DNA from: Hanleya hanleyi
Lineage: Eukaryota > Mollusca > Polyplacophora > Lepidopleurida > Hanleyidae
Direction: 5' to 3'
Assembly: GCA_036873755.1 (NCBI GenBank)
Contig: JAVTVY010037272.1
Span: forward strand, 62,001-126,000
DNA: 64,000 nucleotides
This document shows, piece by piece, positions 43,504 to 52,055 of the stretch; within the stretch, counting starts at the first letter, position 1, and every line of letters starts with the position of its first letter. Both the position numbers and the translations under genes were made by a program. The notes under the pieces are model-generated. The model was given only the letters and a program-made list of their open reading frames with translations, searched no databases and had not been told where the DNA came from.

Positions 43504-43549
43504 GGCTCTGCAACCGTAGAAATGAAGGGGTGGGATCCCGAGAGACGTG

Positions 43550-43556
43550 TTTTATA
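43550..43556 (-). promoter_or_regulatory. TATA box of the tail-anchored protein gene
   Basis: TATAAAA on the minus strand, 47 bases before the ATG at 43503. Confidence 0.6.
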
Positions 43557-44007
43557 GACCATGGCACACATGTGCGCCTAGACGTCGGGTGTAGTCCGTG
43601 ATGCGTACTATTCTGATGGGTTAGTCCAAAAAAGAGAACAACACCAACATAGATTACAGATCAATCCTTTTATTATGCGTGAACATCATAGGAATGCATG
43701 TACTGACCTGTCTGTGGGGGTTTCCCACAATGGCGCTCAACTTCGTGACTTTTCGCGTACGTCCGTGTCTTTTCGGGTACGTCCGTGTCTTTTCGGTAAA
43801 GTCCGTGTCTTTTCGGTAAAGTCCGTGTCTTTTCGGATCGGTGACGACCGTGTCTGTCATCCGGGCACTTCGCGTTTGCGCCTGCATTGGGTATGTATCA
43901 GGGTCTTCATACGCGCGCGCAATGCGGCTCAGTCGTACACCAGTACAGCAGTCTCGATCCTCGACTTGGAGTAGAGTGTGCTAAAAATAGATTACCAGCT
44001 AGCGTGC
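43557..44007. other. Divergent intergenic region of the Polinton
   Basis: Lies between the leftward block and the rightward zinc-finger gene. It contains the 20-bp tandem repeat at 43751-43855. A 77-codon minus-strand frame (43654-43887) runs through the repeat and is probably produced by it; it has no good TATA box, and AATAAA (43669-43674) falls before its stop. Confidence 0.5.
43751..43855. repeat. 20-bp tandem repeat, five units
   Basis: Four exact-length units of the form TTTCGSKTAMGTCCGTGTCT at 43751, 43771, 43791 and 43811, then a 25-base variant to 43855. Repeats of this type in the centre of a linear dsDNA element could be a replication or transcription control site (inference). Confidence 0.85.
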
Positions 44008-44014
44008 TATAAAA
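44008..44014 (+). promoter_or_regulatory. TATA box of the zinc-finger gene
   Basis: TATAAAA, followed by TCATCAGACAG about 20 bases on, resembling the TCAGACAG near the box of paralog B. The expected start codon position, 37-50 bases downstream by analogy with the other genes, coincides with the ATA at 44061. Confidence 0.7.
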
Positions 44015-44060
44015 GGGAAGCGACCTTGCCGTTTCATCAGACAGTCTGTCAACCACCAAG

Positions 44061-45002
44061 ATATTCATTTGCATAACTTGCCAGCAGCAGTTTACTCGTC
44101 TAGATAATTTACGACGCCACGAGGCCTCCACCCACAACGATGGACTGTATACTTGTATAACCTGCGCACGGTTATTTAATCGGGAGGATGCTTTACTGCG
44201 CCACGAACGCTCATTCCACGAGGGCGCGACGGAACAATGTAAGGATTGTGGTCAACTCTTCAAACGACGCAGTCAGTTGAGACGCCATCAGCGTTTGATT
44301 CATGCCCCGTCTCCACGGTTTTGGCGACAACTTCCTACTGAAGAGGAGCCGCGGAAGGTCAGACCCAGTGAAGATAAGCCCGGGGAGACGAACGCCACTG
44401 GTGATGCGATGACGGAGAGCCCGCCTATACCCACAGTTGTGAAGAGCCTGGATTTCCAGCCGGACCCCACCGTTACGGTTTCGAGTGATACGTCATACAT
44501 CGAACATTTTCTGGACGAGCCCATAAATGTTCCTAGCGATCTCTTACCCGAATATCATCCAGAGAGTGACATCTCTCGGCGCCATTGGACCATGACACGG
44601 CACTGTTTCCACCGTCATCGTCCTATTCAAGATATCTACAATTTCCCACTGACCAAGCTCACCCGTCTACGCACCTACGTGGAAACCATCTTCAATGACC
44701 AACCTACGGCCTTCACGTTAAATGTAGCATTTGGGTACATCTTATGCCATAAGATGACGGGTGAATTGCGCTATTTCTATTCCAGTGCCATCCACCCAGT
44801 GTACGACCAACCGTTTACCATTATTGACCGGAGGTCACTAGAGATGATGCTGGACCAAGTGGAACAATTGGATGTCTTGGGATGGGCCCAACAACAACGA
44901 CCCAACACCAAGTGGACAGTGAAGAGGATGACCAATGTTACATTTTTCCTTACCAAGGTGATTCACCGCAGCCATCGGTTGAATGCGTCACTCGTGCACT
45001 GA
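44061..45002 (+). CDS. C2H2 zinc-finger protein, probable start-codon loss
   Basis: An open frame of 313 codons if read from 44061. Three C2H2 fingers in a row: CITCQQQF with HEASTH, CITCARLF with HERSFH, and CKDCGQLF with HQRLIH, each CxxC-x12-H-x4-H. A 100-residue acidic linker follows, then a conserved C-terminal domain (NFPLTKLTRLRTYVETIF, FTLNVAFGYILCH, GELRYFYSS, RRPNTKWTV), a type I recall from animal Polinton-like proteins. The only divergent gene of the element, so possibly a transcription or replication regulator (inference). No ATG precedes the fingers in frame: the codon in the expected place is ATA in the context CACCAAGATA. The next in-frame ATG (near 44409) would lose all fingers. 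Confidence 0.75.
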   Translation: MFICITCQQQFTRLDNLRRHEASTHNDGLYTCITCARLFNREDALLRHERSFHEGATEQCKDCGQLFKRRSQLRRHQRLIHAPSPRFWRQLPTEEEPRKVRPSEDKPGETNATGDAMTESPPIPTVVKSLDFQPDPTVTVSSDTSYIEHFLDEPINVPSDLLPEYHPESDISRRHWTMTRHCFHRHRPIQDIYNFPLTKLTRLRTYVETIFNDQPTAFTLNVAFGYILCHKMTGELRYFYSSAIHPVYDQPFTIIDRRSLEMMLDQVEQLDVLGWAQQQRPNTKWTVKRMTNVTFFLTKVIHRSHRLNASLVH

Positions 45003-45147
45003 TGAATACCATAACATGTCGTACATACTCTCTATGTCTACATGCTGATCATTGACTTGAGCTCAGTAAACACTTGTACCTAATGTGACGGTGCGTTAAA
45101 ACATGGTGTTTGATATTTCAATTTTGTTTTGCTGTGAACATACTAAG

Positions 45148-45180
45148 CATACCCAGGGCGGCTCCCCCAGCCTGGGTATG
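45148..45180 (+). terminator. Hairpin in the 3-prime UTR of the zinc-finger gene
   Basis: CATACCCAGG (45148-45157) pairs perfectly with CCTGGGTATG (45171-45180) around a 13-base loop, 17 bases before the AATAAA. A related sequence without the left arm is found at 56476-56492. Confidence 0.75.
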
Positions 45181-45196
45181 ATGTAACATTGGGGAT

Positions 45197-45202
45197 AATA
45201 AA
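45197..45202 (+). terminator. Polyadenylation signal of the zinc-finger gene
   Basis: AATAAA, 195 bases past the stop and about 35 bases before the right terminal repeat. Confidence 0.7.
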
Positions 45203-45236
45203 CTGTATGAACATTGCTGAACTTGTCGTTATTCAT

Positions 45237-47606
45237 ATTGGACCGTCTGACCTGGAGGTGACCCTTTGACCTTTTGACGCGCGTCCGCGCGGGCACTTCC
45301 GGGGATGACGCGCGCGCTGCGGCCGGAGAACCCGCGCGCGCGCTGCGGGGCGCCGGGGCGGGGGAACACCCCGGAGGGTTGAACATACGGACGTCTAAGA
45401 GGAAACATTAGGAACTCTTCTATGTTTGGAGGTAGTTTTAGTGAAAAACCCGGAAGTGACGTCACAACCCCCACGTGACCTGCACAACAGAATGGATACG
45501 ACACCCTAGTGTAACTCCCTCACCTAGACTTCACATGGATACCTCACTCGATCCCATCGACCCACTAGGGGACCACCTACACCCCAACACGTCTATTTCT
45601 ATACTACGGCCAGACTGCGCATGCGCAGAATGCCGCTAGTTCAACCCCACACCCAGCCCATCAGATGCTCCGTCACCTAAGCTTCACTTTGATACCTCAC
45701 TCGACCCCATTGGACCATTCGTGGCTCCCCTAGCTCCAACACGTCTAGCGGGACCCATACAGGGTCCAGTTTTCGACACTAGGTGACCACATCCCGACAA
45801 AAATGGCCAGTTTTCGACACCGGATGTGCCGCCATCTTGAACATACGTGCCGCCATCTTGGATATGTCCCATAATGCACCGGGTCCAAATACTCGCTTCT
45901 GATTGGACGAGAGCTCCGTGGCGGATTTGAAATACTCGCTTCTGATTGGACGAGAGCTCCGCATTGCATCTGCGCATGCGCAGAATGGCTACCGCACACC
46001 CAACCCATCAGATGCCCCTTCACCTAGGCTTCACTTGGATACCTCACTCGACCCCATTGCACCATTAGGGACTCCCCTACATCCCAAAACGTCTATGCGC
46101 ATGCGCAGAATGACGCTATTTCAAACCCACTAGTCCAGTCAGATGCCCCTTCACCTAGGCTTCACTTTGATACCTCACTCGACCCCACTGGACCATTATT
46201 GGCTTCGCTAGCTCCAACACGGCTATTTCCATACCCTTGGGCCACCGCGCATGCGCAGAATGACGCTAGTTCAAACCCACTAGTCCAGTCAGATGCCCCT
46301 TCACCTAGGCTTCACTTTGATACCTCACTCGACCCCATTGGACCATGAGTCACTCCCCTACATGCCAACACGGCTATGTTCATACCCTTGGGCCACCGCG
46401 CATGCGCAGAATGACGCTAGTTCAAACCGACTAGTCCAGTCAGATGCCCCCTCACCTAGGCTTCACTTTGATACCTCATACGACCCCATTGGACCATTAT
46501 TGGCTTCGCTAGCTCCCAACACGGCTATTTCCATACCCTTGGGCCACCGCGCATGCGCAGAATGACGCTATTTCAAACACACTAGTCCAGTCAGATGCCC
46601 CCTCACATAGGCTTCACTTTGATACCTCACTCGACCCCACTGGACCAGTAGTAACTCCCCTAGCTCCAACACGGCTATTTCCATACCCTTGGGCCACCGC
46701 GCATGCGCAGAATGACGCTAGTTCAACCCCACACCCAGCCCATCAGATGCCCCCTCACATAGGCTTCACATTGATACATCACTCGACCCCACTGGACCAG
46801 TAGTAACTCCCCTAGCTCCAAAACGGCTATTTCCATATCCTTGGGCCACACGAGTTGTCTCCCTTGCGTCAGTGTGTGCAGATGGCGCTATGATCGACGC
46901 CGTGATGTGGAAAGGGCGTCCCCACACCATCCTGGAGCCGCCATTTTGTTTGTTGATTTTCTGCGGAGATACACGGGACAATAAACGCTCAACCCTAGGG
47001 TGGTACAGATGCTAGACTGATGCTATTAACATGGTACAACACATATAGATTATGTTTATTATTATTATATGGCTTAGAGGTTTTTTTTAGGGTAATGTGA
47101 GGGTTTTTTCTCCCCGTGACCTCCCCACCGCCTCGTTTGCTCCCTTGCGCCGCCATTTTAAACCCACCACCACCACCACCAACCACAACCCGCCATTTTA
47201 AACCCACCACCACCACCACCACCCACAAGCCGCCATTTTAAACCCACCACCACAACCGCCACCCACAACCCGCCATTTTAAACCCACACCCAGCCCATTA
47301 GATGCCCCTTCACATAAGCTTCACTTTGATACCTCACTCGATCCCATCGGACCATTTTATCTAGGGACTACTTTTTCTCCGCAGAAGCAGACCGAGTCAC
47401 CGCCAGACATGACCGCATCACCGCGGAGGAATACATCTTTGACCTGGGTCACGTGATATGCAAATTTGGAACTCTCCTGTGCTGGAGGTAGCTTTTTGAT
47501 CAGAGGTCAAAATACTTCTCATTGGCTGTGTGACCTCCACGTGACCTCCACAAAATATGCAAATTTCTGAGGTCAATAGGGTTCAATTTCACCTTTCCCT
47601 ACTACT
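45237..47606 (-). repeat. Right terminal inverted repeat
   Basis: Reverse complement of 31626-34007, about 2.37 kb, ending CCCTACTACT. Differences from the left copy are few base changes and small length changes in the GGT run and in the unit at 45525. Such similarity between ends means recent insertion or recent conversion. Confidence 0.95.
45616..46710 (-). promoter_or_regulatory. Subrepeat array with NRF-1-type palindromes (right)
   Basis: Mirror of the left array: TGCGCATGCGC recurs near 45616, 45971, 46093, 46248, 46399, 46550 and 46700, with two GCCGCCATCTT motifs and two ATACTCGCTTCTGATTGG motifs at 45828-45955. Confidence 0.55.
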
Positions 47607-47612
47607 TACGGC
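47607..47612. repeat. Polinton target-site duplication, right
   Basis: TACGGC, identical to 31620-31625. Confidence 0.95.
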
Positions 47613-48100
47613 AAAGTCTTGAGGGGTATAAACATTCAAGGGTTGGGATACTGAAAGAAAGATTCGACCTCAAAAACGTAGTCGCTTTTGACCCAACAAT
47701 TTTAGGCATAGTCGTGACGTCCCCAATTACAACACATATAAGGGAAGTGGGAAGAGGTGCCGACATACTGACTGCGTCACATGACTTCACAGAATAGTCT
47801 TCTGGTTAACCTATTCTAAAGCACATACCAAGAATCTAACGATTAGTGATATGTGTTGTATCTCAGGTACGCTTTTATTGTACCTGTTCATGTGGCAACT
47901 TGGATGATATGACCACACGGCCCCTAGCACCGGCATAAGCGGTATTAGATACAAATCTAGAGAGCTATGATGGAAATGCTCTGACAACTCGTATACTGGT
48001 AATTGGTGAGCTGTTTCGCTGTGACAACTCGTACATTGAAGATTGAAGTATCGTGATCAGATGTAAATGACGGTATTTAACACAAAAGACTAGCCTGTAA
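47613..48100. repeat. Anonymous sequence with a PLE-tail relic
   Basis: From about 47870 to 47953 the text (GTATCTCAGGTACGCTTTTATTG, CACACGGCCCCTAGCACCGG, TAAGCGGTATTAGATAC) follows the PLE tail at 1310-1412 with substitutions. The segment at 47735-47765 repeats 16690-16735. No gene. Confidence 0.55.
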
Positions 48101-48109
48101 GGCCCGATG

Positions 48110-48300
48110 TCGACCCAGCATCACTGTCACTGGGTCGAGGGGATATAGGGTCGAGATCTGACCTGAGAATATATTGGGTCGATTCAGTATTTTGAGTGAA
48201 AATCCCGACCTAAACTTCTTGGGTCGGAAACTTCTTGAGTCGGAATGAATTTTGACCCAATAAACTTGGGTCGGATTGAATTTTGGGTCGCGATTTTAAC
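48110..48300. repeat. GGGTCG-rich island
   Basis: At least eight GGGTCG or TCGACCC-like hexamers at irregular spacing in about 190 bases, embedded in otherwise ordinary sequence. No frame. Confidence 0.55.
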
Positions 48301-48499
48301 CCTAAAAATATGCATTGTCCACCTGTGATACACCCTATATCTTTTCACTCACGAATCGCCTTTTTGAGTGATTCGGATAAATCATAGTGTAATTCTCAAT
48401 CTGGACTCTCTACAGCACGACGAATTAATAGACGGTAAAATCAACACACACACACAAAAAAACAATAACTTCAGATGGACGTATGGCGAGCCGTTTAAT

Positions 48500-48730
48500 T
48501 CTTGCTCAGTATTTGTTGATATCAGCGAATATTTGTTGATATCTTCAAATGATTTTATGATATCACTTAATGATTTTCTGATATTATGAAATGATTTGCT
48601 GATGTCACCAAATGATTTGCTGATATCACTGACTACGTCGATTTGCTGATATCAGCAAATTATTTAGTGATATAATGAAACCATCTGAAAATATCACAAA
48701 ATCATTTGATGATATCAACAAATATTGTAT
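48500..48730. repeat. GATATC/AAATGATTT minisatellite
   Basis: About ten units of roughly 21-24 bases of the type TGATATCANNAAATGATTT. Because GATATC is self-complementary and AAATGATTT nearly so, both strands give similar reading frames (SSNDF, ISLND); these are not taken as genes. Confidence 0.75.
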
Positions 48731-48759
48731 GGTACATACATGTATTACATCCAGATATA

Positions 48760-50860
48760 CTCTGGGAAGGGCTGTGGCGGCTTGCCCATTTGTCCCCCGC
48801 CGCAACGCGGTCGGGGACTTTAAAATGGTTCTTGCTTCTTTGTTTCCGTGGATGTCCGTTGATGTCCGTGTACAAATGTATGTCCGTGGATGTCTGTTTG
48901 AATTTTCCGCAAGCAATAACTTCCAAACGCTGCATTGGATTCTTCCGAAATTTGGCATAGGCATTCCTTGCGACAAGACGCCAGTTGGTAGCAACATCTG
49001 CCTGAAGGTGGCGCCACTGGGTTAAAATGGGTCTTGCTTCTTTGTGTCCGTGGATGTCCGTTTAAATTTTTTAAAAGCGATAACGTTCAAACGCTCTGCC
49101 GGATTCTCTCGAAATTCGGCATACGCATTCCTTGCGACAAGACACCGGCTGCTATTGCATTTCAGCAACATCAGCCTGAAGGTGTCGCCACTGGGTCTCG
49201 CTTAATTCTTCATGTCCGTTTCTGTGCGTGGATGTTGGTTCAAATTCTTTGCAAGCGATAACTTCCAAACGCTTTGTTGGATTATCCCGAAATTCGGCAT
49301 ACGCATTCCTTGTGACAAGACGCCGGTTGCTGCTGCATTTCAGCAACATCTGCCTGAAGGTGGCACCACTGAGTCTCGCTTCTTCGCGTCCGTTCCAGTT
49401 CATGGATGTCAGGATAACTTCCATATGCTTTGTCAGATTCCTCTGAAATTTGGCATATACATTCCTTGTGACCAGACGTGGGTTGCTATTGCGTTTCAGC
49501 AAGATCCACCTGAAGGTGGCGCCACTGGGTCTTGTTCCAATGTTCTGTGCATGTCCGTGGTTGTCCATTCAAATTCTTCACAAGTGATAACTTTCCAATG
49601 CTTTGTCGAATTTCTTCGATAGTTGACATATACATTCCTTGTGACAAGATGTTGATTGGTGTGGTGTTTCAGAAAGATCTGCCTGTAGTTGGCGCCACTA
49701 GGCTTCTTTCCGTTCTTTTGTGCTGCAAGCGAAAACTTTGAAAAGCTTTGAAATGTCGCTTGGAATTGAGTTTCACCCACTTGCGCATACAGGTGGCGCC
49801 ACCTGGTGGCAACTTCTAAATTTAGTTTCCGGGCAATAACTTGAGAACTGCTTATCGAATTCTTCCCAAATTAGGCATGCATGCATTGTACCTTGCCATG
49901 AGATGTTGCTTGAGATTGCGTTTCATCCACTTCTGCTTAAAGGTAACGCCACATGTTGACAAAATCTGAAATTTGTTTTCGGCCAATAACTTGAAAACAG
50001 CATGCTCATCGGATTCTTCATTTAGCATGCATGTACCATGCCGGAGATGTTACATGGGATTGCCTTTCACTCACTTGCACTTACAGGTGGCGCCACCTGG
50101 CGGCAAAACCCAAAATTTGTTTCCGGGTAATATCATGACATAAGATGTCGGTTGAGATTGTGTTTCGCTCACTTTCGCCTACAAATGGCGCCACCTGGTG
50201 TTAAAATCAAATTTGTTGTTGGCAATTAACTTGAGAACTGCTCCACGGAACCTCCTCAAATTTAGCATGCATGTACGATGCCAGGAGATGGTGCGTTTGA
50301 TTGCCTTTCGGTCACTTGTACTTACAGGTGGTGCCACCTGGTGGTAAAATACCAAATTTGTTTCCGGGTAATAACTTGAGAACCGCTCATCAGATTCTTC
50401 TTAAATTTAGTATGAATATACCATGACATAAAATGTCGCTTGGGAATTGTGTTCCGCCCACTTGCGCCTACAGGTGGCATCAACTCGTGTCGAAATCTAA
50501 AATTGATTATGCTCATCGAATTCTTCTCCAATTTGGTATGCAGATACCATGCCATGAAATGTTCCTTGGGATTGTATTTCGCCTGCTTCTGCCTACAGGT
50601 GGCGACACCTGGTGGAATTTTTTTTTAAAAAATCCGGGCGATAATTTGGCAAATGCTCATCGGATTCTTCTCAAATTTGGTATTCATATGCCATAAGATG
50701 TCGCTTGTGATTGTGTTTCGCACACTTGTGCCTACAGGAGGCGACACCTGGTGGTAAAATCTAAATTTGATTTCCGGGCAATAACTTCTCGTCAAGTTTG
50801 GTTTGCCGATAATATGCCTTGAGATGTCGCTTGGTGTTGCATCTCGTTTACATAATTCCC
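48760..50860. repeat. Degenerate tandem array, units of about 150-175 bp
   Basis: Some 13 units share a skeleton: GCRATAACTT, TCGRATTCTTC, AAATT(T/C)GGCATRC, a CCTTGYGACAAGA or CCATGCCATGAGATG block, GCGTTTC and CCTACAGGTGGCGCCACCTGG. The left half (to about 49700) and the right half are two subfamilies. Open frames run through many units on both strands, as expected of a satellite with a length divisible by three in places; no start or domain is supported. Confidence 0.75.
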
Positions 50861-51856
50861 ATGTTTCACTGCATGGAAACTATATTACAGCAGCAATAAA
50901 CATTCAGTCAACCATTCTGAGTTGATCTTAAAACTTGGGGAGGCAGAAAGACCCTTGCGCATCCAACACCTATGAAGTAGCAGTTGCCTCCCCTGAGACC
51001 AGCAATGCTACAAAATATTGCTGCCATTTCGGCGGGGGAACTAGCATCCTCTGGCTGCTTGTTTGATTTTATTCTGTTGCCTGGACGTTTCTTGGTTAGG
51101 ACACTAATAATGTGGAGATTTTATGGCTTTCAAAACAAACAATAAACTGCTTCACTAAGGGGATACTGTCGCAGCGATTGTAGTTCCCTATTTAATTTGG
51201 CACTATTACTAAATGTACCATATGGAAGACAGCCTATCCTTCCCAGGCAGGATCTGGGGTGAAAAATCTGGATCACATCAACACTGCAGGGATTTATACC
51301 TCTGGTACAGATTAAGGGAGATCAAGAGGAGAAGCTCAGAATTTGTTCAGATATTTGCTGATATTATCAAATTATTTAAAGATATCATTAAATATCGGCT
51401 TTGGGGCAATTTCAAACTTGAGTAGCGTAGCACGTGGTTGTGATGGGGGGCCTGGGTTGTGGTATAGGCTTGTTTTACGACCTCTCAAAAGAGTTAACAC
51501 ATATAAACTGTTGGACCAACACGGAGAATGGTAAAACATATCCCGTGACTAGGTTTCACGCTACTCATGCGTTGTGTGACGGTCATTTTACTCATTGAAT
51601 TAATGTTGAAAAGGCATCAGGCGACGATATGGACACCAAAGGTCAACGTTGCATCAACGTTTGAATGATAAGGTTTAAATAATATTAAAATACAAACGTT
51701 GATGGAACGTTGACATTTGTTTGTAACCGTCGCCTTACGTCTTTCCAACAGTTAATCCAATGAGCATAATAATGACCGTTGTACAACGTTTGCATAAAAT
51801 ATAATATCAACATTGTTCTAACGTTCGTCATTTATAGCATCAGATTGTACGCTCTT
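50861..51856. other. Anonymous sequence with an AACGTT-rich island
   Basis: No gene. From 51590 to 51835 the motif AACGTT occurs many times (CAACGTTTG, ACAACGTTTGC and similar), both orientations. Confidence 0.4.
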
Positions 51857-52055
51857 AAAACGCAAATGTTATATTTAACATCTACAGTAGTGAAGGAGGG
51901 AAAGCATTTATAGAAAGTGTTGTTTCACCACTTTTAAGTGTTGAATGTTACAGCTTAAAATGTTGTATTTAACGCTTAAAAGTGATGAATACAACACTTT
52001 CTAAATGCTTTCCCTCCTACAACACTCTAGATGTTAAATTCAACATTTGCGTTTT
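51857..52055. repeat. Fold-back element, about 200 bp
   Basis: Inverted arms of about 90 bases: AAAACGCAAATGTTATATTTA, GGAGGGAAAGCATTTATAGAA and CACTTTTAAG on the left; the reverse order (CTTAAAAGTG, TTTCTAAATGCTTTCCCTCC, CAACATTTGCGTTTT) on the right, with about 15 bases between. No coding capacity; a hairpin-type MITE. Confidence 0.85.

Larger units (their letters stand above)
31626..47606. mobile_element. Polinton/Maverick (adintovirus-like) provirus
   Basis: A 15,981-bp element bounded by inverted repeats that begin AGTAGTAGGG and end CCCTACTACT, flanked by the 6-bp duplication TACGGC. Twelve minus-strand genes and one plus-strand gene lie between 34993 and 45002. The set comprises protease, major and minor capsid proteins, packaging ATPase and chromodomain integrase, which are hallmark Polinton genes. 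There is no protein-primed DNA polymerase B, and no room for one: the only gaps are about 830 bases on the left and about 560 bases between the divergent units. The integrase is broken, so this copy is not expected to be mobile unaided, but most virion genes have open frames. Confidence 0.95.

Noticed and set aside
43654..43887. 77-codon basic frame (PKRHG and RKDTD repeats) in the Polinton
   Set aside because: Encoded by the 20-bp tandem repeat; no convincing TATA box at the usual distance, and a poly(A) signal precedes its stop. Kept only as a remark.
49152..49622. Overlapping 136-138-codon frames on both strands
   Set aside because: Both run through a degenerate satellite array; repeated motifs explain the open length.
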